A stretch of DNA of 64,000 bases from Neolewinella agarilytica (GCF_900110645.1 NZ_FOFB01000014.1:112701-176700); one strand, 5' to 3'; shown: positions 44,228-53,387, counted from the stretch's first letter. Translations and numbers: made by a program. The notes: generated from the letters alone by a model not told the origin.

Positions 44228-44361
44228 GTTTTTTCTTCTTTGGACGCCGTAAAGAAAAGGAATTCCCGACGGCTGGCTGCGGCAAAGCTTAGTTCTAAAC
44301 CTTACCTTTGTAAAGCATTTAAGTTATCTCCCCGAATAACCTCCTACAGAAACTAAGATAA

Positions 44362-44793
44362 ATGGAACCTTCTGACAAGAGTCTGGAAACCACCTTCAAC
44401 GAGAAAGGTGAGCTTATCAGCCCCGTTTTGCCCCAGGGCGTAAAAAATTTCCTGATCGATATCGACGGAACGATCTGTGACGATATCCCCAACGAAGAAC
44501 CCGAGCGGATGGGTACCTGTCTGCCTTACCCCGATGCCCTGCGCATCGTGAATAAGTGGTACGACGAAGGCCACATCATTACCTTCTTTACTTCCCGTAC
44601 GGAAGAGCACCGCGAAATCACCGAGTACTGGTTGCGGAAGCACGACTTCAAATGGCACTCCATGCTCATGGGTAAGCCCCGTGGCGGCAACTACCATTGG
44701 ATCGATAACCACATCGTGAAGGCTACCCGCTTTAAGGGTAAGTTCACGGACCTGGTGGTGAAGAACCGGGACGTGGAGGTGTTCAATGATTAA
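44362..44793 (+). CDS. HAD-like phosphatase-type protein
   Basis: 143 residues. Motif I is FLIDIDGTICDD near residue 30 (Asp-x-Asp-Gly-Thr), motif II is FFTSRTEEHREI near residue 75 (Thr or Ser), and KPRGGNYHWIDNH near residue 108 carries the Lys and the Asp of motifs III and IV. The cap domain is minimal. Homologues are sometimes annotated as sugar-phosphate proteins, but the substrate is unknown. The stop codon lies within a perfect 16-bp hairpin (44784-44818). Confidence 0.82.
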   Translation: MEPSDKSLETTFNEKGELISPVLPQGVKNFLIDIDGTICDDIPNEEPERMGTCLPYPDALRIVNKWYDEGHIITFFTSRTEEHREITEYWLRKHDFKWHSMLMGKPRGGNYHWIDNHIVKATRFKGKFTDLVVKNRDVEVFND

Positions 44794-44818
44794 AAAGCCT
44801 GTGGCTTTTTAATCATTG
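44784..44818 (+). terminator. Hairpin spanning the stop codon of the HAD gene
   Basis: CAATGATTAAAAAGCC (44784-44799) pairs perfectly with GGCTTTTTAATCATTG (44803-44818). The TTTTTAAT stretch in the right arm may act as the U-run. Several smaller hairpins (GGCCTTCGGCC, GCGCTTCGCGC) follow to about 44940. Confidence 0.7.
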
Positions 44819-44982
44819 GTAGACGCGCTTCGCGCTTGTAGACAGAAAAGAGCGCTTCGCGTCTTTTCTTTTCAGACGGCCTTCGGCCTTTTAGGGCTTC
44901 GCCTCCGGTATTGAATTACCGGGGGCGAAGTGCGTTTGGGGGGAGAGGTTTCTAAAAGTGCACAGACCGTCTATTTGAGCGA

Positions 44983-46314
44983 TCACTTTCGCGTCAAGGT
45001 CCGCTTCCAGATTGATTTCCCTTCTGTATCGAAAGTCTCAATCTCCAGCTTTCGCTCTTTCAGCGGGCCGGAGAAAGAGAGTATCCCGAAGTTGTGTTCT
45101 ACGGCGAGGGTGCCCTCCATCCGGCGGGAGTTGACTTCGTTTCGGGAGGAGCCCGTACCGGCCGTCAGGCTGGAGATCGTAATGTCGTAGATCATTTTTC
45201 CGTTGTCAAGCTTCAGGGAAGACATTTCGGTGTGGTGTCGGTCTCCGGTGAGAAAGACGACGCCGCTGATGTTTTCTTCCGTGATGCGGCGGAGAAGGTA
45301 GTCGAGTTCGTCAGGGGCCAGGTTTTGGTAGCTTTCGCCGCGGCCGGAGTCACTAAGTACCTGCCCGCCGACGCAGACCATCTTCCAGGGCGAGTCGCTG
45401 AAAATGAGGCTTTCGATGAGCCATTCCAGCTGGGCTTTGCCCAGCAGGGTTTTGTTGTCCGCCCGTTTTTGGTCGTTCGGGGTGCGGAAGCTGCGGTTGT
45501 CGAGCAGGAAAAAATCGGTGTCGTTGTAGCGGAAAGTTGAGGTGATACCCGCAAAGCCGGTGGCCTGTTTGCTGGCGGGCAGCCCACTGGTGAGGTTGCC
45601 CCAGAAAGCATCGAAGGTTTCTTTGGCGAGCTCGCGCTGTACCCAGGTACGGTCGGAGTTGTTGGGGCCGTAGTCGTGGTCGTCCCAGGTAGCATAATGG
45701 TGGGTGCGGGCCAGCAGGGGCTGCATTTCGGGCAGACTGCGGGTGTGGGTGAAGCGGTGGTGATAACCGGTTTTGGTGTACCAGTCGGGCTCGCGGAGGT
45801 ACATATTATCGCCGAGCCAGATCATCAGTTCGGGCTTAGCCTGATTGATGCTGGTGAAGATCTCGTATTCAGAGCCGTAGCCGTCTCCGGGGCGGTCGTA
45901 AGCCGGCTCGTTGATGTAAGTACAGCTGCCGAGGGCTACGCGGAAATCCGGCGGATCAGTGCGCCAGCGCCAGATCGGCTGGGCGGTAAACTCGGTGGGG
46001 TAGGGCAGAGAGAGGGCTTTGTCGTTGATCAGCACCTTATAGTTGTAGTGTGCCCCGGGCTGTACGCGGTCAGCGATCAGCTCCGCCGTGAAGGCATTGC
46101 CGGCACGGGTGGCTACTTCGTTGGTGGTGAAGGTGACGCCCTTGTCGTCAGTATACTCTACCCGGACGTTGGCCGGGGCTTTGGTCTGTACCCAGATGAG
46201 TACTTCCATTTGTTCGCAGTAGCCCAGCATGGGGCCGGATTGTAGCAACTCCTGTTGGGCGCGGACGCTGGTGCAAAGGAGGGCTGAAAAGAGCAGGGTG
46301 AATACGGTTCTCAT
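44983..46314 (-). CDS. PhoD-like alkaline phosphatase family protein
   Basis: 443 residues from the ATG at 46314. A signal peptide (residues 1-20, ALLCTSVRAQQE) is followed by a Fn-like N-terminal domain. The metallophosphatase core contains RVALGSCTY near residue 132, LMIWLGDNMYLREPDW near residue 165 (metal ligands), YATWDDHDYG near residue 215 and GDRHHTEMSS near residue 365. These match PhoD-like calcium/iron phosphodiesterases. It is transcribed alone. The signal peptide region is encoded within a family A repeat. Confidence 0.9.
   Translation of the reverse strand: MRTVFTLLFSALLCTSVRAQQELLQSGPMLGYCEQMEVLIWVQTKAPANVRVEYTDDKGVTFTTNEVATRAGNAFTAELIADRVQPGAHYNYKVLINDKALSLPYPTEFTAQPIWRWRTDPPDFRVALGSCTYINEPAYDRPGDGYGSEYEIFTSINQAKPELMIWLGDNMYLREPDWYTKTGYHHRFTHTRSLPEMQPLLARTHHYATWDDHDYGPNNSDRTWVQRELAKETFDAFWGNLTSGLPASKQATGFAGITSTFRYNDTDFFLLDNRSFRTPNDQKRADNKTLLGKAQLEWLIESLIFSDSPWKMVCVGGQVLSDSGRGESYQNLAPDELDYLLRRITEENISGVVFLTGDRHHTEMSSLKLDNGKMIYDITISSLTAGTGSSRNEVNSRRMEGTLAVEHNFGILSFSGPLKERKLEIETFDTEGKSIWKRTLTRK
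46257..46300 (+). repeat. Dispersed repeat family A, copy 15 (antisense inside PhoD-like signal peptide)
   Basis: Core GGGCGCGGACGCTGGTGCA (46257-46275) and tail GAGCAGGGTG. The gene strand encodes signal-peptide residues about 5-20, ending CTSVRAQ. Confidence 0.7.
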
Positions 46315-46402
46315 CAATGATGGTTGGTTTGGCCCCAAGATAACAAGACGGCGGAGAGATGATTAATCCGGCACTGACCCTTTATCCCCCACATCCATGG
46401 GG

Positions 46403-46435
46403 TTGTGCAATCCAAAAAAAAAGCCGAATACTTTG
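46403..46435 (+). promoter_or_regulatory. Promoter-like sequence before candidate small RNA
   Basis: A TTG at 46403-46405 and TACTTTG at 46429-46435 could serve as -33 and -7 boxes; the spacing is slightly long. Confidence 0.35.
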
Positions 46436-46436
46436 G

Positions 46437-46618
46437 TGGCGTCCTCCGAATTGAATACTTTTATAGTGTCGTCGGTTAAGCCAACGGACGGTCTTCCCTC
46501 TCTCTACTGAAAAATATACCCCTTATGCGTTCCCCGGAACACATGAGCGGGCTAATGATAAAGCTTTCTGACATACCACATTATTTGCCCTTTCACCTTT
46601 GGTGGGAGGGCCTTTTTT
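46437..46618 (+). ncRNA. Candidate structured small RNA (6S-like)
   Basis: The end segments pair: GGC with GCC, then CCTCC with GGAGG, after a GU bulge. Internal hairpins include GTTCCCCGGAAC (46529-46540) and CGTCGGTT/AACGGACG around 46470-46490. A strong terminator closes the transcript (46587-46618). Length about 180 nt, no coding frame, and the closed-end, open-middle shape recalls 6S RNA. This is inference; I matched no family model. Confidence 0.4.
46587..46618 (+). terminator. Rho-independent terminator
   Basis: GCCCTTTCACC (46587-46597) pairs with GGTGGGAGGGC (46601-46611) around TTT, with two G-U pairs, followed by CTTTTTT. Confidence 0.85.
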
Positions 46619-46641
46619 ATGGCAGAACTACCTGACTTTAA

Positions 46642-46686
46642 CACCCTGCTTTTAAAGGTTCTTCCCTGCACCTGCGGTAATCGCCC
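46642..46686 (-). repeat. Dispersed repeat family A, copy 16
   Basis: Core 46667-46686 with tail ACCCTGCTTTTAAAGG, upstream of the gcvP promoter. Confidence 0.75.
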
Positions 46687-46731
46687 ACTAAAACCCTCCT
46701 CTTTTCGACAACCTAAATCGATAAGGCTGGT

Positions 46732-46739
46732 TACCTTTG
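46732..46739 (+). promoter_or_regulatory. -7 box of gcvP
   Basis: TACCTTTG matches TAnnTTTG, 38 bases before the ATG at 46778. Confidence 0.6.
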
Positions 46740-46777
46740 CGCTGACAACTATTCTCCTCCCCTAACCAGCTTTGACC

Positions 46778-49672
46778 ATGCCCGCGCTTACCCCTCGTTT
46801 TGACCAGTTTCAGGATCGCCACCTTGGCCCGGATGCGGGCGAAACCGCCGATATGTTGGCGACCATCAATGCCTCCTCTATGGCGGAATTAATGGACCAA
46901 ACGGTACCGGCCAATATTCGTGATCACAAAGATCTCGATGTTGCTCCTGCCATTAGTGAATACTACTACCTGCAGCACCTGAAAGGGATTGCGAAGCGCA
47001 ACAAAGTGATGCGCTCCTTCATCGGTATGGGCTACTACAACACCGTGACGCCCTCCGTTATTTTGCGTAACGTTTTCTGTAACCCGGGCTGGTATACGCA
47101 GTACACGCCTTACCAGGCGGAGATTGCCCAGGGACGCCTGGAAAGCCTGCTGAACTATCAGACGATGGTGTCTGACCTGACGGCTATGCCCGTTGCTAAC
47201 GCCAGCCTGCTGGACGAAGGAACCGCCGCTGCTGAAGCGATGAGTATGTTCTTTAGCGTGCGTAATAAAAGAGTGAAAGGCGAGCCCGTTAGTGTGTTCC
47301 TGGTTTCTGATCTCGTATTACCGCAAACCATTGCCGTTCTGGAGACCCGTGCAGAACCTCTTGGGATCAAGATAGAAGTCGGACCCGTTAGTGAATTTGA
47401 TTTTTCCGGAGGCCGCGTCTTCGGCATGTTACTGCAGTATCCAGGTGCCAACGGACAAGTAGAAGATTACCGGGAGCTCGTAGCCGAAGCGGAAAAAGCA
47501 GAGGTCTTTACCATTGTCGCCGCTGATCTGCTGGCTCTGACCCTGCTGACCCCTCCCGGAGAATGGGGGGCAAGTGCCGTAGTGGGTAATACCCAGCGTT
47601 TTGGCGTTCCTATGGGCTTCGGTGGCCCGCACGCTGCCTACTTTGCGACTACCGATAAATACAAACGACAGATTCCCGGGCGAATCATTGGCGTAAGCCA
47701 GGACCGCCACGGAGACTATGCTCTGCGCATGGCGCTACAGACCAGAGAACAGCACATCCGCCGCGAAAAAGCGACCTCAAACATCTGTACTGCCCAGGCA
47801 CTGCTGGCGAATATGGCCGGCTTTTATGCCGCCTACCACGGTGCGGAAGGGCTGATCGCTATTGCCAAAAGAACCCATCACTTTACGGTGATGCTGGCCA
47901 ATGCGCTCACCCAGGGAGGTTTTACGCTGGGCGCCGATCACTACTTCGATACCCTGCACGTAGAAGCCAGCCCGGAGAAAGTCGCTGAGGTTCGTAGCCG
48001 GGCTGAAACGGAGGGATACAATTTCTTCTACCCTGAGGAGGGAGGTATCAGATTAAGCTTTGATGAATCCGTAGCAACCTCTGATCTTTTTGCCGTTTGC
48101 CGCATTTTTGGTGTTGAGCTCGACTACCAGGGGGCAGAGCTGGATTCCCTTGGCGGCATCCAGGGGGTAAATGATCAACTGCCGACCTCATTGATCCGGA
48201 CTTCAGACTTTCTGACGCATCCCAACTTTAAGGATCACCGGACGGAAACCAAGATGATGCGCTACCTCAAGCGGCTGGAAAACAAAGACCTCAGCCTGGT
48301 GCACAGTATGATTCCGCTGGGGAGCTGTACCATGAAACTCAACGCCGCCACCCAGCTGATACCCGTCAGCTGGTCCGAGTTTGCGGATATTCACCCCTTT
48401 GCTCCCATTGAGCAGGCTCAGGGCTATAAACTGATCTTTAGCGAGCTGGAGAAAGACCTGGCGGAGATCTGTGGTTTCACGGCCTGCAGCCTGCAGCCAA
48501 ATAGCGGAGCCAGTGGGGAGTATGCCGGCCTGATGGTGATCCGGGCTTACCACCGCGATCGCGGTGATGAGCATCGTGACGTGGCTATCATCCCGGAATC
48601 TGCTCACGGAACGAACCCCGCCAGCGCAGTAATGGCCGGTATGCGGGTCGTTGTCGTGAAATCTGATGAAGCGGGAAACATTGACATCGAAGACCTCAAA
48701 GAAAAGGTGGCAGAGCACAAGGATAAGCTCGCCGCCCTGATGATTACTTACCCGAGTACCTACGGTGTATTCGAAACGGGTGTGGTGGAGATTTGTGAAA
48801 CCGTTCATGCCGCCGGCGGGATGGTGTACATGGATGGGGCAAATATGAATGCGCAGGTTGGTTTGACCAGTCCCGGACGCATTGGTGCGGACGTCTGCCA
48901 CCTCAACCTACACAAAACCTTTGCCATCCCACACGGCGGTGGTGGCCCGGGCATGGGGCCAATCTGTTGTAACGAAGCACTTGCTCCCTTCTTGCCGGGG
49001 CACCCTTTGCAGGAAACCGGTGGTCTCAAGGCGACGAAAGCCGTATCCGCCGCTCCCTGGGGCTCTGCTTCCATTCTGTTGATTAGCTACGCCTACATCA
49101 AGATGCTGGGCGCTAAAGGGCTCAAAGCAGCCAGCGAATACGCTATCCTGAACGCCAACTACATCGCCAAACGCATCGAGAACCACTACGACGTTCTCTT
49201 TCAGGGAGAGCAGGGCCGCTCGGCTCATGAATTGATTATCGACCTCCGCCCCTTCAAATCAGTGATGAGCGCCGGCGACCTGGCTAAGCGCCTGATCGAC
49301 TACGGTTTTCATGCACCTACGCTAAGCTGGCCGGTAGCCGGCACGGTGATGATCGAGCCTACGGAGTCAGAAGGGAAAGAAGAACTGGACCGGTTTTGTG
49401 ATGCGCTCATTGCCATCCGTGCTGAAGCTGATGCTATCGCCCGCGGGGAAGCCGATGCGGAAGACAATGTCCTGAAAAATGCTCCTCACACCATCGCTGA
49501 GGTTACGGCGGATGAGTGGACACACGCTTACAGCCGGGAGCAAGCTGCTTACCCACTCGCTTACCTGCGGCAGGGGCTTAAGTTCTGGCCGTCAGTTGGT
49601 CGGGTGGATGATGGCTATGGAGACCGTAACTTCGTTTGTACCTGCCCGCCGATGGAGGCTTATTCGGAGTAG
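46778..49672 (+). CDS. gcvP: Glycine dehydrogenase (aminomethyl-transferring), P-protein
   Basis: 964 residues from the ATG at 46778; the TTG at 46772 is two codons earlier and less likely. It is the fused single-chain P-protein of the glycine cleavage system, which decarboxylates glycine with pyridoxal phosphate. RHLGPDAGETADML near residue 14 starts the first half. The PLP Lys is in HLNLHKTFAIPHGGGGPGMG near residue 710 of the second half, after PLGSCTMKLNAA near residue 515. A TACCTTTG box precedes it. gcvT and gcvH are not in the window. Confidence 0.96.
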   Translation: MPALTPRFDQFQDRHLGPDAGETADMLATINASSMAELMDQTVPANIRDHKDLDVAPAISEYYYLQHLKGIAKRNKVMRSFIGMGYYNTVTPSVILRNVFCNPGWYTQYTPYQAEIAQGRLESLLNYQTMVSDLTAMPVANASLLDEGTAAAEAMSMFFSVRNKRVKGEPVSVFLVSDLVLPQTIAVLETRAEPLGIKIEVGPVSEFDFSGGRVFGMLLQYPGANGQVEDYRELVAEAEKAEVFTIVAADLLALTLLTPPGEWGASAVVGNTQRFGVPMGFGGPHAAYFATTDKYKRQIPGRIIGVSQDRHGDYALRMALQTREQHIRREKATSNICTAQALLANMAGFYAAYHGAEGLIAIAKRTHHFTVMLANALTQGGFTLGADHYFDTLHVEASPEKVAEVRSRAETEGYNFFYPEEGGIRLSFDESVATSDLFAVCRIFGVELDYQGAELDSLGGIQGVNDQLPTSLIRTSDFLTHPNFKDHRTETKMMRYLKRLENKDLSLVHSMIPLGSCTMKLNAATQLIPVSWSEFADIHPFAPIEQAQGYKLIFSELEKDLAEICGFTACSLQPNSGASGEYAGLMVIRAYHRDRGDEHRDVAIIPESAHGTNPASAVMAGMRVVVVKSDEAGNIDIEDLKEKVAEHKDKLAALMITYPSTYGVFETGVVEICETVHAAGGMVYMDGANMNAQVGLTSPGRIGADVCHLNLHKTFAIPHGGGGPGMGPICCNEALAPFLPGHPLQETGGLKATKAVSAAPWGSASILLISYAYIKMLGAKGLKAASEYAILNANYIAKRIENHYDVLFQGEQGRSAHELIIDLRPFKSVMSAGDLAKRLIDYGFHAPTLSWPVAGTVMIEPTESEGKEELDRFCDALIAIRAEADAIARGEADAEDNVLKNAPHTIAEVTADEWTHAYSREQAAYPLAYLRQGLKFWPSVGRVDDGYGDRNFVCTCPPMEAYSE

Positions 49673-49696
49673 GAGTCAGGTCGTCAGAGAGTCAAA

Positions 49697-49725
49697 TAGC
49701 CAGGTAGTTGCGTACTGCCTGGCTA
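49697..49725. terminator. Bidirectional terminator after gcvP
   Basis: TAGCCAGGTAG (49697-49707) pairs with CTGCCTGGCTA (49715-49725) with one G-U pair and a 7-base loop, followed by TTTTCC. The stop codon of the convergent gene lies in the right arm. Confidence 0.85.
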
Positions 49726-50346
49726 TTTTCCTTTCTCCGCCTCCCTTATAGTGTCTCTGACAAATTGCTTGAGGAGCTCTACCTGATCGGCCCCAAGCCG
49801 TTCCCCGAATTTTCCCGCTTGATATGCCGTAAGCATGAACAGGCCGGCAAGTGGCAGGGCCCAAATGGCGTAAGAAAACTCACCCATCAGATACCGGGAT
49901 GCGCCGTAGGTACTGATGAATAAGCCAGCGATGCCAACGGAGAAGTAAACGAACATAAATAGTGTCCAGACATTCGGCCTGGGGCCGATGAGGCCGGCTA
50001 TAGTGGTTTCTTCCGGCACTTCTTCGTTTGGCTCAATCCGAAAGTTGAGTTGCGGAGACCAGAAATGCACGTCTTCCCCCACAATGTCAAGAGTGATGTG
50101 GTTACCGGTTACCCCTGCGCGCACGTTTTCGGGGACTTCTGCGAGTAGTGCCTTTACAATAGTCATTACCTCCTCCGGTGTGTTTCTGACACCGAATTTA
50201 AAGCGGGGACGAATATGGGTAATGGAGCTATCGATGACCTTCTTTGTTTTGCGGTATGGCCAAAGTAGGGGGCTGGCAAGGATTTTTCGATGATGAAAAT
50301 CATTGGAGCAGTTTTTTTTAAACTGTGTATTCGCAACTCTATTCAC
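49723..50346 (-). CDS. Two-TM membrane protein of unknown function
   Basis: Up to 207 residues; the best start is uncertain (GTG at 50346 or a later codon). Residues about 50-115 are soluble (PRFKFGVRNTPEEVMTIVKA; NHITLDIVGEDVHFWSPQLN). Two membrane spans follow near residues 130-150 and 160-180, and a charged tail ends LGADQVELLKQFVRD. It converges with gcvP and shares its terminator. No family was recognised. Confidence 0.65.
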   Translation of the reverse strand: MNRVANTQFKKNCSNDFHHRKILASPLLWPYRKTKKVIDSSITHIRPRFKFGVRNTPEEVMTIVKALLAEVPENVRAGVTGNHITLDIVGEDVHFWSPQLNFRIEPNEEVPEETTIAGLIGPRPNVWTLFMFVYFSVGIAGLFISTYGASRYLMGEFSYAIWALPLAGLFMLTAYQAGKFGERLGADQVELLKQFVRDTIREAEKGK

Positions 50347-50414
50347 CGAAGGTTCATGCCCCTTCCGATTTCAATCAAGAACCCCGCCCTTACTTTGCTC
50401 TCTTAGACCCCTCT

Positions 50415-50432
50415 CGCACCCGCGTACGCGCC
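50415..50432 (-). repeat. Dispersed repeat family A, copy 17
   Basis: Core TCGCACCCGCGTACGCGCC with a weak tail. It lies 52 bases upstream of a lipoprotein ATG. Confidence 0.6.
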
Positions 50433-50483
50433 AAAAAGGGAGGCACTGCTAAACCCTGCCACCCCTTAAAACCTTTACCCGGT

Positions 50484-51032
50484 ATGAGAAAATGTTGGAT
50501 CCTTTTGTTCCTGCTGCCACTATTCTTCGCCTGTACGCCGGATTCTGCCGAAGTCAGCTCCGATAAGGCCGCCTTCTTTGACCTCAGAAGCTACGTGAAT
50601 GAAGAAGTAGACCGATTGACGAGCCGTAAAACAAAGGTCACTAAAACGATTACTTTAAACGGTAAGACGGAAACCAAAGAGCTGGACGATCTTAACTTCG
50701 CTAATGACCTTCGTGTTTTCCGGGAGGCAGATATCAACAAGCCGGCCTGGCTGGAAAAATATGAAACGAAGCGCAAGGCGCTCTCCGGCAGCCATCAGAT
50801 TACTACCTACGAAGCATTGGATAGTAACCTCGTCACTCGTCAATTACTGGTGGAGGAAGATCTGGGGGAAGTCACCCGTATCACCATTCAGCGGAAAACC
50901 GGAACGGTACTTTCTAATGGTAACCACTGGCTGGAATACGTCCCGGCTACTGGGTATTCGATGACAACCAGGCAGAAAAACCGCTTCGGAGAAGATGTGG
51001 ATGCCCGAATCGTGGTGGATTGGAGGTTTTAA
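50484..51032 (+). CDS. Hypothetical lipoprotein
   Basis: 182 residues from the ATG at 50484, excluding an upstream in-frame part that runs through repeats. The lipobox is LFFACTPDSA near residue 15. The mature part is charged (YVNEEVDRLTSRKTKVTKTI; NFANDLRVFREADINKPAWL) and ends in beta strands (GYSMTTRQKNRFGEDVDARI). I do not recognise a family. Confidence 0.72.
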   Translation: MRKCWILLFLLPLFFACTPDSAEVSSDKAAFFDLRSYVNEEVDRLTSRKTKVTKTITLNGKTETKELDDLNFANDLRVFREADINKPAWLEKYETKRKALSGSHQITTYEALDSNLVTRQLLVEEDLGEVTRITIQRKTGTVLSNGNHWLEYVPATGYSMTTRQKNRFGEDVDARIVVDWRF

Positions 51033-51413
51033 AATAAAAAAGAGGCAGCGCCACCACAGCACCACCTCAGCCCTAACCAAATAAAACCAAATTAAATGCA
51101 GGTGTAACGGGCTGTTACCCTGCGGTTGATTCAAAGATAAGCACTAAAAGAGAGTTATTTCGCAAGGAATAAGTGGAAAATTTGGCAGAACATTAAATTT
51201 GCCTAAGTCGGAGTTGTAGAATATTTAATGGTCAAGCTGGATTTTAATGCAATTATAATTCGAATTCGACATCGATTTAAAAATTGTCCATTTGTTATTC
51301 AGAACGGATAAAGCGCAGCTGGTCCTTGTGGCGGAATTTTATTTCTTATGGGCAACTTTGTTGTGTTCTTTATTCTGTTTTAGAATGCTTAAAAATTAGA
51401 CTAAGATAAGCTT
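51033..51413. other. 381-bp AT-rich spacer
   Basis: No gene is seen. A short hairpin GTAACGGGCTGTTAC lies near 51103 and could end the lipoprotein transcript. The rest is AT-rich with no conserved element recognised before the M28 start. Confidence 0.5.
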
Positions 51414-52835
51414 ATGGAAAAGACATCTACCTTTTATAGTGACTATGGAATCGTAAAAAGAATCTTTTTGATAGCAATCCTATTGAGCTTTTTAGTATCG
51501 TTATCGGCCCAGCAGGAGGATGCAAAGTTCGTAAAACGTATTTTTGACCAGGCGCTTACGGAAGGAGATTGTTATGAGTGGCTTCGCCATTTGACCAAAG
51601 ATGTTGGTCCTCGTCTGGCAGGAAGCCCGGGTGCAGATGCTGCCGTTCACAGCATGCGGCGGCTTATGGATACGCTCGGTTTTGATACCGTTTATTTACA
51701 GCCCTGCACCGTTCCCCGCTGGGATCGCGGCGCTCCGGCCTCCGGCCGGATTGTTAACAATGCCATGATCGGAACCCGGCCACTTGCGGTGGTTTCATTG
51801 GGCAATACCATCGGGACGGGCCCCGAGGGGATAACGGCTCCCATTGTGGAGGTGCAGAGCCTGGAAGAAGTAGAAGAGCTGGGCCGGCCCGGCGTAGCCG
51901 GGCGAATCGTCTTTTTCAACCGACCTATGGACCCCACCCGGCTCAACACCTTTGCTGCCTACGGAGGAGCGGTGGATCAACGCGGCTTTGGCCTGATCGT
52001 TGCCGCCCGCTACGGGGCAAAAGCCGTGCTGGTCAGAAGCATGACCACGGGCAACGATGATGTGCCCCATACGGGAGGTGTTGCGCTGATTGACACCGTG
52101 CCGAAAATCCCCGCACTGTCCGTAAGCACTAACGATGCCAACTTGCTCAGCAGCCTGTTGGGTAACGGAGAAGTGCGGGTACATCTGCAGTCTAACGGAC
52201 GAATCCTGCCTCCGGTACCGAGCTATAACGTCATCGGTGAAATTCGGGGCACAAGCCACCCGGAGGAAATCATTCTCGTAGGAGGACATCTGGATAGTTG
52301 GGACATCGGGGAAGGCGCCCATGACGACGGTGCTGGCGTCGTACATTCTTTACAGGTTTTCCCTTTGCTGAAACAGCTGGGCTATCGCCCGCAACGAACC
52401 TTCCGTTGTGTGCTGTTTATGAACGAAGAAAATGGTCTGGCCGGTGGCCGTGCCTACTGGGAAGCCAGTAATGCCGCCAAAGAGTTTCACCTGGCGGCCA
52501 TTGAAAGTGACCGCGGCGGCTTTACGCCCAGAGGCTTCAGCGCGCAGGGGAGAGAAGATGTCTTTACGGACTACTTCAGTCGGGTCAATGAATGGTTGCC
52601 CATCCTGGAACCTTACGGCCTTATGTTCACCACCGGAGGCTCCGGAGCAGATATAAGCGGCCTGAAATCACAGGGCGGGTTACTGCTTGGCTTTATCCCA
52701 GACTCCCAGCGCTACTTCGATTTTCACCATACCGCTGCCGATGTTTTTGAAGTAGTCAACAAAAGAGAACTGGAATTGGGCGCAGCTTCCATAACTTCGC
52801 TCGTATACCTAATTGATAAATATGGCCTCCGCTGA
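51414..52835 (+). CDS. M28 family zinc peptidase (secreted)
   Basis: 473 residues. A signal-like segment occupies residues 17-33 (FLIAILLSFLVSLSAQQ). A PA-like insert follows near residues 110-230. The M28 centre reads ILVGGHLDSWDIGEGAHDDG (His, Asp), RCVLFMNEENGLAGGRAYWE (Glu pair), AIESDRGG (Asp) and FHHTAADVFEVV (His). The second zinc centre is complete. It overlaps the hpt gene by 14 bases and both are probably in one unit. Confidence 0.93.
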   Translation: MEKTSTFYSDYGIVKRIFLIAILLSFLVSLSAQQEDAKFVKRIFDQALTEGDCYEWLRHLTKDVGPRLAGSPGADAAVHSMRRLMDTLGFDTVYLQPCTVPRWDRGAPASGRIVNNAMIGTRPLAVVSLGNTIGTGPEGITAPIVEVQSLEEVEELGRPGVAGRIVFFNRPMDPTRLNTFAAYGGAVDQRGFGLIVAARYGAKAVLVRSMTTGNDDVPHTGGVALIDTVPKIPALSVSTNDANLLSSLLGNGEVRVHLQSNGRILPPVPSYNVIGEIRGTSHPEEIILVGGHLDSWDIGEGAHDDGAGVVHSLQVFPLLKQLGYRPQRTFRCVLFMNEENGLAGGRAYWEASNAAKEFHLAAIESDRGGFTPRGFSAQGREDVFTDYFSRVNEWLPILEPYGLMFTTGGSGADISGLKSQGGLLLGFIPDSQRYFDFHHTAADVFEVVNKRELELGAASITSLVYLIDKYGLR

Positions 52836-53385
52836 TCCATTGAAACGTGTGCAATTGCACGATAAAGAGTTCGTCCCCTTTTTGACCCATGAAGATATCC
52901 ACGAACGGGTGAAGCAGTTGGGGCAGGAGCTGCACCACCGGCTGGCGGGTAGCCAGCCTACTTACCTGGTCATGTTGAAGGGAGCTTTCGTTTTCGCAGC
53001 AGACCTCATCCGTCATTCCCGTTTGAACGGGGAGGTGGACTTCGTCAGAACGAGCAGTTACCACGGAACGGAGACCGAAGGCAAAATCCGGATGCACCTG
53101 GCCCCTTCTCCCGAATTGGTGGCCGGGAGAGACGTCGTTCTGATCGAGGATATTGTCGATAGTGGCTACACTATGCAGGCGTTTTTACCCGAGCTGGAGG
53201 CGCTGAACCCGAAATCCATTACCCTGGTCACGCTGCTGCATAAGCCGGAGTCACAGGTGGTACCGGTCAATATTGACCTGGTGGGTTTTGTTATTCCGCC
53301 GCACTTTGTGGTGGGCTACGGGCTGGATTATAACGGCCTTGGTCGTCAGCTACCGGCTATTTATCAACTCGCACAAGACTTCTGA
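52822..53385 (+). CDS. hpt: Hypoxanthine phosphoribosyltransferase
   Basis: 187 residues from the ATG at 52822, overlapping the M28 gene. The PRPP-binding loop VVLIEDIVDSGYTMQAFL near residue 112, the FVRTSSYHGTE flexible loop near residue 75 and LVTLLHKPESQ near residue 140 define the hpt family. It salvages hypoxanthine and guanine to IMP and GMP. The GNAT gene starts two bases after its stop codon. Confidence 0.93.
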   Translation: MASADPLKRVQLHDKEFVPFLTHEDIHERVKQLGQELHHRLAGSQPTYLVMLKGAFVFAADLIRHSRLNGEVDFVRTSSYHGTETEGKIRMHLAPSPELVAGRDVVLIEDIVDSGYTMQAFLPELEALNPKSITLVTLLHKPESQVVPVNIDLVGFVIPPHFVVGYGLDYNGLGRQLPAIYQLAQDF

Positions 53386-53387
53386 CC

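Noticed and set aside
46315..46777. Glycine riboswitch upstream of gcvP
   Set aside because: The spacer has a separate terminator and promoter; I could not identify paired aptamer domains.
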